DNA of 19,781 bases. Origin: Ichthyophonus hoferi. Lineage: Eukaryota > Opisthokonta > Ichthyosporea > Ichthyophonida > Ichthyophonidae. Position numbers and translations under genes: made by a program. Below are positions 10,336-19,781 of the stretch, piece by piece (the stretch's first letter is position 1; each line of letters starts with the position of its first letter). The notes under the pieces are model-generated. The model searched no databases and was not told the DNA's origin. It saw only the letters and a list, made by a program, of their open reading frames with translations. The stretch is from contig NAOQ01000295.1 in the NCBI GenBank assembly GCA_002751075.1, forward strand, positions 38,518 to 58,298, read 5' to 3'.

Positions 10336-13136
10336 CTTTTTCTTATGCACTCTTTGTTTAACTATTTGAAAATACACTCTTTAACCAGCGTAATTGCATG
10401 TTTTTATACTGGAATGACCTACCTCGCAGGTAGGAGTGAGAGCGAGGTGAATCATAAGATCCAATGACAGGCTGGCTGTGTCATTTTCATTGGCGTATAC
10501 AGAGGTGTTAATTAATTTAACAAGCTCATTAACCACCCCTCTGCGAGGCAAAAGGATGTCTGTCACCTGACCATCCCCACCAGTTATTCAACATGGGAAC
10601 AATGTTGATTTTAATTAGATCCTTTCTAAATAGGATTAAGTGGTACTTATGGGTATATTATATGATATACTGTATAATACCCACACTACCTACCCTTATA
10701 CATCCTTTTCTATCGTCTATCTTCCTATATAGCCCCAGTAGGTAAACACAAGTCTTAATATCAGGAATCACGTGCGCCTGGATCATATCTTCCAATAGTT
10801 GGCTGGCTACTGCATTATCTCGACTATGATAGGCCCCCTGCACATATTTAATCACGCATTAATATTAAAATGAAAATACTTTTGGCTTATTATCATAAGT
10901 GTGGTATATTATGGTTGATGAACAGTCATCTAATAGGTGCACAAGCCATCACTTACAGATTGGCATATATTATATATACATAATATAAATAAATAGAAGA
11001 AAGGATACGTTATAGAGAATGAGGTGATATATCGATATCGAGTATAGTAGAGACAAATAGATTGCGCATATATAATATAGTATATAGGGTATGATATAGA
11101 TAGATACATAATATGATATGTGGGATAGAGTATATAGTATATAGTACCGATAGATATCTTATATAGTATAGATAGATAAATAATAAGGTATATAGATATA
11201 TCCAGATTGTAATATATGATATATAATGTATATATAATATATATATACCTATTGCATCCGGCCTGATTTAATTACATCCTAAACCTTATAACCCTTCTAC
11301 CATACTAATGGTCTATACTATAAGAAACTAACTCACTACCTGTATTAGCATGAGGTAGATCGATTGACCAATAGGCACCTCTGACCTCCTCATTTCATCC
11401 AATATAGAGACAGCTTTCATTAGCTGTCCACAGCCAATCAGAGATTGAATACACAATATGTACGTCACAGTATTGGGTTGTGATTGTGGGTCCCTGCAAA
11501 TAGGATATTGTATATAAGATAGAGGATATAGTATAAGATATATGATACATTTCTTATATGTTTATATATACATACATATATCATGTTGTATATATACCCA
11601 TTTTTCTCGATATATAGTAATAAGCAATAGTTAGCCTACCCTGCATACATTAGCCTCACTAGTACTCTGACTGCCTCCCGGTCATTGGTCAGTTGCTTTA
11701 ACAAACTATTGTAAACAGTGGTTGTTGCAGCTATATGATTAGCCCTCATGACTGACAATGCATGTATTGCCCCTTGCAATCCATGGTTATGGGCCAATAA
11801 GGAGCCCAGAAGAGTGTGGGCAGTCCAGTCAGCCTTGATTCCTGTCTATATAGAGACGTCTATGTATCAGTCTATATGTGTATATTGTATATAGAGGATG
11901 TATATTATAGGGAGAGGTATACGTATATGTGGATGTATGTATAGATGTATATATATAAATGTGGGAATGTAGGTATATGTATGAAAGCAGTACTACAAGG
12001 TGATACCAGTGCCCACCTCCATCATAGTCCTACAGGTTGTCTCCACCAATGAATGATCCCCCTTCATCACCAGGTTACTAAGCACCTTGGGGTTCCCTTT
12101 CACCCCGGCCCCAGTCATAGCCTCCAGTATAGCGGGCAGCCAATGAGTACTGTCGGCCCTCATACACATAGTTACCAAAGTAGTGTATGTTGTCGGAGTG
12201 GGTGTGATGTCATGGTCTTTCATGGCCACGAGAGTGTCAATCGCCTCCCCTATTGGGCGATCATTCTTAGCCAGTACTCTCAGGTAGGTGTCATAGTGTA
12301 TAGCTTGTAGGGGAGTGTGTGTCTCATAACTCCTCTGCATCATATGATACCCTAGAGTTGCCCAATGACTGGGCCCCGTCTGGCAACGTAGAAGGGCTTC
12401 TTGCACCTCATTGGGCGAGACTGGTCCCAATGAGAACATGTTATTCACGTGTGTCTCAAATTCGTTTGATGTCATCGGTATAGACTGCTTTACGGTTTCA
12501 TGGCTGGACGGTTCTGATTGATTAGCAAATATACCTACACATATTAATTAATTTTTTTACCCCAACTGAGTCAAGCAGCACTCATAAACATAATAAAACA
12601 TATAGCTCATGGCTATTGCCTATTAAAACCTATTATCAATGATTATTATATAACATAACCTATTCCTAGGTATTATTATATAATATAACCACCCCATGCG
12701 AATCACTTTCATAAATAACATTTACACATAACAAGAGACCTACATCTCTATCTATTACAGCATATCTATATATCTCTATATACTACAATATGCCCATCTC
12801 TGTGTGTGTGTGTTGTTCATCATGCATGCTCAATGTTGACCAATTCAGCGTAAGTTGGTGGGAGGCACAGTGGTAATGTGTCTATATAGATAACAACAAA
12901 GTAGGTAAAGAAAGACACCTCTGACAACCAGTTGTGGCAATATAATACAACAATGAGACAAACCACATAGCTATCAACTGTGGTCCCACCCCTGATCTTA
13001 AGAGTTAATAGGAAGCTATCTACCTGTCTGTGGCCTCTAGGACTGGTCTGCTAGTATAAGGTAGACGAGGGAGGAGGTAACAGCTTGCCATACCCACCCC
13101 TCTCCACTGCTTCTTCGCACTCCAGGACAAAGCCAT
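7888..13136 (-). CDS. Mitochondrial PPR protein with C-terminal zinc finger (11 exons)
   Basis: Exons in order of transcription: 13136-13024, 12503-12007, 11841-11640, 11493-11340, 10837-10694, 10566-10423, 9590-9465, 9326-9230, 8705-8594, 8249-8114, 7938-7888. All introns are GT-AG, phases agree at every junction, and the total is 591 codons plus TAA. Residues 1-37 (MALSWSAKKQWRGVGMASC...) are basic, hydroxylated and free of acid until residue 33, like a mitochondrial presequence. Residues of about 90-370 hold several degenerate 35-residue PPR helix pairs, for example TPTPTTYTTLVTMCMRAD and NTVTYILCIQSLIGCGQLMK; PPR proteins bind organelle RNA. Residues 538-564 carry C-x2-C-x11-C-x2-CG-x3-C-x2-C, a FYVE/treble-clef-like arrangement with six visible cysteines. 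The 832-bp intron 6 holds an (AAT)n tract. Exons 1-6 are strong; the AG choices for exons 7 and 8 and the exon 8-9 join are less sure. Animal orthologue not assigned; PTCD1 and PTCD3 came to mind but I see no specific match. Confidence 0.72.
9111..9143 (-). other. Possible 33-nt cassette exon of the PPR gene
   Basis: A good acceptor (TATGCCTGCAG) is followed by 33 open nucleotides reading about EPDVCQGTPLI and a donor GTATTG. Exon 8 ends and exon 9 begins in the same phase, and 33 is a multiple of three, so inclusion or skipping would both keep the frame. The donor is weak and the insert is short, so this may be chance. Confidence 0.25.
9191..9214. repeat. (TA)n microsatellite
   Basis: An uninterrupted TA run of about 12 units, followed by a CA-rich tail. 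It lies just after the donor of exon 8 of the PPR gene, within its intron. Confidence 0.9.
9921..10200. repeat. Imperfect (AAT)n trinucleotide tract
   Basis: About 280 bp built almost wholly from AAT/AATAGT/AACAAT-type triplets, inside intron 6 of the PPR gene. The minus strand of this tract is open as a low-complexity Ile/Leu/Tyr/Val frame, a by-product of the repeat. Confidence 0.9.
10302..10330. repeat. (TA)n microsatellite
   Basis: About 14 TA units in intron 6 of the PPR gene, roughly 90 bp on the downstream side (in transcript order) of the exon 6 donor. Confidence 0.9.
11010..11250. repeat. Low-complexity TATAG/GATA-rich intron segment
   Basis: Built from irregular repeats of TATAG, GATAGA and ATATAT units within intron 4 of the PPR gene. 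Similar but shorter stretches lie in the neighbouring introns near 11500-11620 and 11860-11990. No exon signals were found inside. Confidence 0.7.
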
Positions 13137-13319
13137 GGTCTAATAAGGTGTAGCAAGGTATAGCATATTATAGGTGCCACATGAGTAGAGTTTTATTTGA
13201 GGTATACTAGATACTATATAGTATATACTATTATGCTATTATACTATACTATACTACTCCCACAGTTAAAATAAGTAAACAATACATAAGATCTGGATCT
13301 AGACATAGCGTGGCCATAA

Positions 13320-13705
13320 CTCACTCTTATTGGCTGATAATAATAGTATTAATTCCATATACGAATAATAGGGGCGCTGATTTAAGTGGAACAAATTCTC
13401 ATTGGTCTGGGGACTTTCTCTCGTTGGATGATAATAATAGTCTAAACTTTTTATACCAATAATAGGCGTGCTCATTTAAGAGGAACTAATTCCTACGGGT
13501 ATGATTTTTACTGGATCTCATAGCGCCGCAATAGACAATAATATAAAATGCAATATAATAAAATATAATATATAATAGGTGTGCTAATTTAAGCGGAACT
13601 AATTCCCACGGTCTGGTCTTTATACTACACAATCCAATGGTGCCGTAATAGGCAATAATTTCAAATGCAACATAATAAAATATAATATATATACTATACA
13701 ATGTA
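13320..13705. repeat. Short tandem repeats upstream of the PPR gene
   Basis: Three copies of a motif close to AATAGG-x-G-x-GCT-x-ATTTAAG-x-GGAAC begin their TTTAAG core at 13381, 13475 and 13588, so the periods are about 94 and 113 bp. The longer unit also repeats a CAATATAATAAAATATAATA block (about 13541-13573 and 13668-13690). The array sits 180-570 bp upstream of the PPR start codon and downstream of the glycosyltransferase stop, so it could include promoter elements, but that is only position. Confidence 0.7.
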
Positions 13706-13851
13706 GGTATAATCTATAATATAACGTAATCTATAAAGTGTATCGGCAAGGCAGTCTTCCACGGGCACATAACTGCATTACTATTCTACTTGTATTATTA
13801 CCTATATTTATAGACATATTATTAAAGATCTTATTTGTTCGGAAATATTGT

Positions 13852-13872
13852 TTTATTGCTTGCGGCTTTATT
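13852..13872 (-). other. Polyadenylation signals of the glycosyltransferase gene
   Basis: AATAAA on the minus strand occurs twice, at 13867-13872 and 13852-13857, about 400 nt past the glycosyltransferase stop codon. I found no closer hexamer. Confidence 0.4.
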
Positions 13873-14275
13873 TACATGTTATAGTTGTCCTCACCTATAG
13901 ATGCTTACATTTATAGAGAAGGGATTGGTTAAGGGTTAGCTGAGGTGGTTATTACCTCAAAGGTACCTTTAATTGAAGGTCGGAATAGTATTGGTTAAGG
14001 GATAACTAACGTAATTATTGCACTAAGATTACCGTTACTAAATGACAGGAATACACATGATGTAGAGGAACTTATTATAGCAATTTTTACGCTTTTCTAT
14101 CTACTCTACATGCTTTCTCCTCTTATATTACTATATACTGTATATTATGACTACCTCTCCAACTTCATTACATATTGCTGGCTTAGCACGGCAGGGTATA
14201 GTATAATACATAATATACCCCTGAATTTGACTAAGTCCTTCATTCGCTATATATATTAATTTTAAAACGCGTTAC

Positions 14276-15616
14276 TCATTTGTAGTTTAGATTACCACAC
14301 TGAGCCCTCTGGGCCTTCAATCCTCTAATCAGATCCTTCTCAAAGAGATCTTCATCCAGCCAATAATCTGTCTTGTACCTGTAGTACCATGAAATGTAAG
14401 TGCTATGAACACTGCAGTATAGGAAGTAGGATAGGGCAGGATAGGGTAGGATAAGGCCTGCTGGAAGATGGGAATATTGAATATAATCGGGTGATATATA
14501 AGGTATGTGAATCAATGGATGTGACTCTAGATGGGTGAATTAAAAGAAAAACTTGTAAAATTAATTAAAAACTATATTTAAACATAACAGTATAATAAAA
14601 AATATATTTACATTTTGTATGTTGCACATCCATGTTTCTCAGGGCAGCTAGAAAAATCTGGCTTGTGACCAAGGCTTGCAATATAATGTACATGAAGGGG
14701 ACCTTTGACGCCCCTGGAGAAGGCAGAGGCAGGTTCGCCAATGGGGGTACCTCTAGTCTCTATTACTAAAGAGTTCCTGTGAGTGATACGGTTAGGTTTT
14801 ATACTAGAAGGGAAGGAGGGGGAGGGGATTAAAGATAGTGCATAAGGAATGGTTAGTTTGAAGGAGCCGGTGGAGGGTGCCTATCGAGCATATTATCCCT
14901 ATCATTATGGTATTATAATATTATAATGTCATACTGCTATACTATTATAACATTATAACTTACTTGGAGGCAAATATCAGGTTTTTCAACTGAGAGCTAT
15001 GGGAAGCTATCATCAGGCCAAAGCCATTAAAGACAGAGATCTGCACCTTGGTGGAGTCCTTTTCCGCAACGGTTACATTGCGATAGGTGATATTATGACG
15101 CGAAAATACCCTATCAATTACCTCATAGTTAAGAATCCTTCTTTTCCCTGTGCCCTCTATACGTTGCAGCACTACCGCCTTAGGTTGGGGGCAGTTGGTG
15201 AGGTGAGTGTAGCCATATTGTTTATAAGTCTGAGCTGCAAATCTCCTCCACCGGTTGCCCAAGTCATCACCGTGCAGAACATGTTCAACTTGGTCACGGG
15301 TGGGCTAAAGGGGGTTAGTGGGTCATTATAACGTACTGGTTACAGTGTGTTGCTTGGATAGAAATCATCAGGATAGAGGAGGTGGGCCAATAGTTGAAAC
15401 AGATTAAAACTATGATATATGGATAACTAGTGGTAAGATAAGAAAAGGATGCAGCGGGTCACAAGAGAAAAGGCTAATGAACACATGTATTACAGATTAA
15501 AATAAAAATACCTCATTAGTATTATTCAATAGAAAAGGTATCTACTGAGGTTAAAGGCATTAAGCATATTAATATGAACCATAGAGGGTTTTACATGTTA
15601 AGTCCCAAACAATAAG

Positions 15617-15653
<37 letters not shown>

Positions 15654-16864
15654 TAAGGATTGAAATAGCAAAACCAATCAGACGACCCAGGGACCTACCT
15701 CCCAGGCCTTTTCCATGCACACCACTGCATGGTTCTGATTCACTATACGATCAACGTAGTAGGAGACATTACCAAGGGGCGAGATGATTGGCTCAGTAAT
15801 GGTTTCTAAATGGCTTTGGTCACGAGGGCGAGTCTGTCGACTCACTATCCTAGCCATAAAAGGCATTTTGTGTCCATTTTTTATGCTGAATAGTTGCATG
15901 TAGCGGTTTAGCTGGTGGCCAAAGTGCTCCCATGTATTGGGAGTGTGCACCCAATAGGAATTGCCCTTAAGGTAGGTAAGGTTGCGCCTAAGGAATTCCT
16001 CCCTGTCCCACAGTGCAACTTTGAGGCGTGTACGCTCTTTCTTGCCTGTGAACGTGTATTATAAGCTTATGTCTACAATAAAACGTGCATTCTTTTGAAA
16101 TATTCTTTTGGTAAAGGGTATGGTTTATTTAGTGGAGCAGAAGAACAAATTTTGTAAATTAACCTATAATCATTTATTTTCATATATCTGCCTTCCCATA
16201 CACTAAAATACAAAAACATATACATACCTTTAGTGGCACGACATATAGCCTGTACATCTTTTGGGCAGTTGGGCGTATCCCATACGTCTTCAATTTTCTT
16301 ACTTCTAAAACAACATCTATATAGCTCGTCATAATGGTCACTATCCCGTGCCACAATGGCAATAAAATCTTCTCCTATACATATGTCTCTAGAGAGCTGC
16401 AGCTTCATGCCTGAGGGGTGCTGTAGGCACCCATACTCAAGATTATTAAAGGTACTATTATTATCGGAGTAAATAGAACAAGGGAAGGCCCTGGGGTTAA
16501 ATTCCTTTTTCTTATTGTTAATAGTGGTGGTCGGATCTGTAGTTATTACTTTTACCTGTTCCAGTGTTTTGTTTTTCTTTTTATTATTGCCTGCAGTTGC
16601 TGGTGGGTATTGATCATCATTTACTGGATGAACCACAAAATTTTCTTTACCTAGAACCTCCACCCGAGGCTTGTCATGATTATTATTAAATTTGCTTGGT
16701 GTCTCGTCACTTGTAGAGTCAAAAAATGATATAGGGAAAAGATTTTTAACTAGATAATGTGACTGAAACCACCAAATATTTAACCCCGTAATTACTACGA
16801 TTACAATGCAAAGGGCCAATTTGGTATGCCTCCAAGGTTTTATAGATTGATCAAACGAAAACAT
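14276..16864 (-). CDS. Type II membrane glycosyltransferase, GT61/DUF563-like (5 exons)
   Basis: Exons in order of transcription: 16864-16228, 16045-15699, 15304-14964, 14713-14612, 14411-14276. Introns are GT-AG (donors GTATGT, GTAGGT, GTAAGT, GTAAAT), phases agree throughout, and the total is 520 residues plus TGA. A short basic cytoplasmic tail is followed by one membrane span (about residues 16-33), a low-complexity Lys/Asn/Thr stem, then the catalytic part, which is the usual layout of a Golgi glycosyltransferase. Exon 2 holds NTWEHFGHQLNRYMQLFSI, comparable with the N-x-[WY]-HF...D block of GT61 enzymes. Exon 3 holds an R-x-I-x-N...F block and SHSSQLKNLIFASKG, comparable with the HGAGLTNxLF block. 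Luminal N-glycosylation sequons are present (NKT, NST, NLT, NVS, NIT, NVT). GT61 includes EOGT and POMGNT2 (N-acetylglucosamine) and plant xylosyltransferases; the substrate here cannot be told. The usual HG is replaced by HS. Family call fairly sure, donor and acceptor unknown. Confidence 0.78.
15620..15652. repeat. (TA)n microsatellite
   Basis: About 16 TA units in intron 2 of the glycosyltransferase gene, some 50 bp beyond the exon 2 donor. Confidence 0.9.
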
Positions 16865-18978
16865 AGCGAGTCAGTGAGGTAAAGTTATGGCCTCCTATCA
16901 CTGTTATAACTAATCCATCTACATAAAGCTTATTTTTGGCTGAGAATGGTAAGAATGTTTCCCGAAATAACCAGGATTTGTTGTAGAACATAGAACAACT
17001 CGTTGTAGTGTTTTAAATGCCAAAAAATCCCATTAAAATACTTATTGCCTTTAATGCAATTTTTCTGAGATCTAAATTAAACTGAATTCCTTATCTGTAC
17101 TATATAACGATATATGAACATCCGACACAATAAATTGCATGATATTAGACTAATAATACTTCTAGGATTTGGTAACATTAAATATTAGCCGATTTTATTG
17201 AGCCCATACACACCAGATAGAGTTAATTTATATCCAGTGCTAGCCATTTGCTGTTAGTAGTAATCTATTTCTCATTTAATTACATTGGTTATTTTAAGCG
17301 ATTCAAAATCTATTATTTACGTTATTGCAATTATTTATTAAAAAAAAAGATAGCGCTTAAATATAGAAAAAATTACGCTTTGATATATATATATATATGT
17401 TTGTGTTTTTTAATATTTGTTTTTATTCTTATTTTCTAGAATTACTTTAATGCGAAAGTTAATAGATAGCAGGATCCTAGGGGACATAGCATTCTTATTG
17501 CTCGCCTTTAGGATGGTAATACTCTCAGCTATTTTTACATCACATTTTTAATAAGATATGATCTCATTCGCCAATCGGACATTACAGCTATTGGGAAATC
17601 TAGATTTAGTACATCCTTTAACAAAGCGTGAAGCTAGTCGTGATCCAAATATCTATATATATATATTACGCGCGCCCTCAAAGGCTTGACCAAGTGTCCA
17701 CCACCATATTATTGTGCCAGGCATACCTTTTTATTATTCATTTTAGCGCATAATATTTTGTTGGAACCAAAGCGTTCAATGCGTTTTTGCAGTTCAGTCC
17801 TTAGTTAATTGTTATTATATTTGCTTATCACTAGAAAAGAAAAGATAAGTTTGCTAGTTAATAATTTAATTATCAAATGGTATCTCGCTGTAAAACACAC
17901 AACCAATCATATATAAGATATTTAGCGGCATTAAAACTATCCGCTATTGAAATTGGCCAATAGTATAAGAAGCCTCCCAAGAATCAAACCAATTATTCTA
18001 AGATCTCCATAAACATGGGCATCTTTTTTTTTTTTTTGATGATATGATACAAGCGAAATGATGAAAAACTCGTTTTTAAGCAAAAAAAAAAAAAAACATA
18101 AATACAGGTGTCATAATAATAAAGAAAACTACTGAATACTACTGTTCAGTCATATAAAAATATTATTCCTAATACTAGTTATCAAAAAGTTTTATTTCAG
18201 AATTCATTATCTCTTGCATTCCAAGGAAGGCAACTGATGGCGTAAATTACCCAATCTTGACACAGTGAGGTAGTGACAAAAAAAATGCATTATAAGATCT
18301 TTATAGGTTTTATAATTGGAATAAGTACAATTTAAACCCCCTAACAAGAAAAAATTGAAGGGAAACTGTGTATTCATATTACGCGTATAGTTTCTAAAGA
18401 GGTTGAAGTATATAATTCAAATCCTTTTACAGGAAGGCCAACTAGTCGAGTGCGGTCTTGCTTGTTCTGATACTAACAGTGTCCCAATGTTAGATCCACA
18501 GCCACTAAGATGATAGCCATCTTGTATATTATTTATATCAGCTGATAAGAAGTTGAAAGCATCATAACCAACTCTTGATCAGCAACTTGAGTTTGGCAAG
18601 AATTGTATTAATTTGTCTATTATCAGATAACAATCTTTCACTCAATAGAACTCACCATACTAATACATCTAGTGCTTATTTTACATTCAGATGAGTGACG
18701 TTATCAGTAGTGTACCCTGCATTACATTTCATTTTACGATATATATATATAAACACAAATAATTAGTTCGAAGATGTACTGACATCAAGCCATTGCTAAA
18801 TTATAAATATGCAATTTACAACAAACAATATGTAGATAGATACCTAGGGTAACGTAATTGGGGTTTATAGAAAAATAAATCACAAAGTTAATACTAGCTC
18901 TGTATAGATCTTGCAGGAAAGGGCAATGATAGGATTATGGAGTGGTACTACCTGTATTCAATAGTGGGTCAACAATTT
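16865..18978. other. Intergenic, upstream of the glycosyltransferase gene
   Basis: About 2.1 kb of AT-rich DNA between the 5' end of the glycosyltransferase gene and the 3' end of the next minus-strand gene. It must include the glycosyltransferase promoter, but no clear TATA box stands at the expected spacing. The 63-codon plus-strand frame at 17248-17439 is rich in Ile, Tyr, Leu and Phe as expected of AT-rich DNA. A poly(T)/poly(A) inverted pair lies near 18027-18093. Confidence 0.5.
18027..18093. repeat. Poly(T)...poly(A) inverted pair
   Basis: A run of about a dozen T is followed some 40 bp later by a run of a similar number of A, so the strand could fold into a simple hairpin. The spacer contains GATGATATGATA and GAAATGATGAAAAAC. 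No element ends or target duplications were recognised. Confidence 0.6.
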
Positions 18979-19688
18979 TTATTTTGGAGCACGTGGTGGA
19001 TAATAACTATCAGGTCTGATCGTCGACTAATAATATCTCATTATTTATTGTAAATATGATACAGCCACTTGCACTTACCTGCCATACTAAATAAAAATCT
19101 TGCCTAATATATATTATCTGGCTTTGAATACTAAATATCCAAGTCCAATAAAGGGAAAAGATGATTGGATGTACAAATTTAGAGTTCTCATTACTCCTAT
19201 AATATGGTGGATAGGTATGCATGAAAATTAATTTATTCTCAGTTTGTTCCTCAGTGCATGAATTTTATATATTATTAATGTAACTCGTGCTATATTACTA
19301 TATATAAACATTATTTACGTGCAAACCTTGGTGTTAATAATGATCTCAACCACTAGATTAATAGATTACTGGTACTTATATTACCTGTACTGACCTGTGA
19401 AAGGTAAAAGGAATAGAAGTCAAAATATAGTGAATGATATGCTCTTATGGCTATATAAGTGGCTGTTTACAGACCACTCCCCCCCTACCTCTCTTACTTC
19501 TACCCCTCCTTCCATGCATACCCATGCAACTCCTTCCCTGTATGCTGGCTTTTCTTTTTAGGAAATAATTTCATTCGGTCCAATTGCTGTGTTAGGAGGC
19601 TGGAAAGGGGCACCTTTGATTGGATTGCGGTCGCCATATCTTTAATTGTGGCCACATTTTCATCTAGTTCATACTGGCCAATCACAAT
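18979..19688 (-). CDS. 3' part of an unrecognised gene continuing past the window
   Basis: The best exon is 19688-19522. It follows an acceptor ending CTGCATCTAG and reads IVIGQYELDENVATIKDM, then AIQSKVPLSSLLTQQLDRMK and a basic tail. It looks partly helical and matches no family I can name. It can leave by donor GG|GTATGC, or read on to a TAG at 19502-19500 as a final exon. If spliced, the phase joins exon 19196-19079 (donor CAG|GTAAGT, a strong match) and then 19026-18979, ending in TAA that overlaps an AATAAA. The second exon is rich in Ile, Tyr, Trp and Phe, which lowers trust in it. Start and upstream exons lie beyond 19781. Confidence 0.42.
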
Positions 19689-19708
19689 CTAGATGCAGTA
19701 AGGTATTA

Positions 19709-19714
19709 TTAATA

Positions 19715-19763
<49 letters not shown>

Positions 19764-19781
19764 GTAATGATAATAATAATA
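19709..19781. repeat. (AAT)n microsatellite at the window edge
   Basis: A nearly perfect AAT/TAA triplet tract running to the end of the window, within the intron upstream of the exon ending at 19688. It may continue outside. Confidence 0.9.

Noticed and set aside
12053-12310. 85-codon plus-strand frame
   Set aside because: Antisense shadow of PPR exon 2.
13486-13701. 71-codon minus-strand frame with two similar halves
   Set aside because: The halves are copies of the 113-bp tandem repeat; there are no splice signals or family features.
14999-15331. 110-codon plus-strand frame
   Set aside because: Antisense shadow of glycosyltransferase exon 3.
16073-16227. Continuation of the first glycosyltransferase frame past residue 212
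   Set aside because: A clear AAAG|GTATGT donor at 16228/16227 leads in phase to the next exon at 16045; the read-through is AT-rich and unlike the family.
1-19781. CRISPR arrays, bacterial operons, tRNA or rRNA genes, and old virus or LTR elements
   Set aside because: No spaced direct-repeat array, no clear tRNA internal boxes, and no frame resembling reverse transcriptase, integrase, capsid or envelope was seen.

Overview
The window is animal nuclear DNA. It is AT-rich (about one third G+C), carries many (TA)n and (AAT)n microsatellites, and its genes are cut by short GT-AG introns (about 50-830 bp). The protein families point to an invertebrate: a secreted protein with peritrophin-type chitin-binding repeats, a type II membrane glycosyltransferase of the GT61/DUF563 kind, and a mitochondrial pentatricopeptide-repeat (PPR) protein. 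Compact introns and high AT would suit an early-branching animal such as a sponge, but nothing here proves the phylum.

Layout. 1-2766: three head-to-tail copies of a diverged repeat unit of about 1.1 kb, apparently non-coding. 3604-4527 (+): a TATA box followed by an intronless four-domain chitin-binding-type gene that lacks a start codon, has an in-frame stop and changes frame once, so it is called a pseudogene. 4683-7683: about 3 kb with no gene I can support. 7684-8383 (+): a TATA box, a pyrimidine-rich leader and a phase-consistent three-exon reading frame for a 79-residue protein of unknown function. 7888-13136 (-): an eleven-exon PPR gene of 591 codons with a mitochondrial-type N-terminus and a C-terminal cysteine-rich zinc finger. 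Its last two exons lie antisense to the small plus-strand gene. 14276-16864 (-): a five-exon GT61-like glycosyltransferase of 520 residues. 16865-18978: intergenic. 18979-19688 (-): the 3' end of an unrecognised gene that continues past the window.

The genes do not form a pathway: one product is mitochondrial, one is a Golgi-type enzyme and one is (or was) secreted. Exon models were built by hand from splice signals and reading phase. In the glycosyltransferase and PPR genes every junction agrees in phase from ATG to stop, which is the main support for them. The points most worth a second look are the sense/antisense exon overlap at 7.7-8.4 kb, the zinc finger at the end of a PPR protein, and the decayed chitin-binding gene with its promoter still recognisable.
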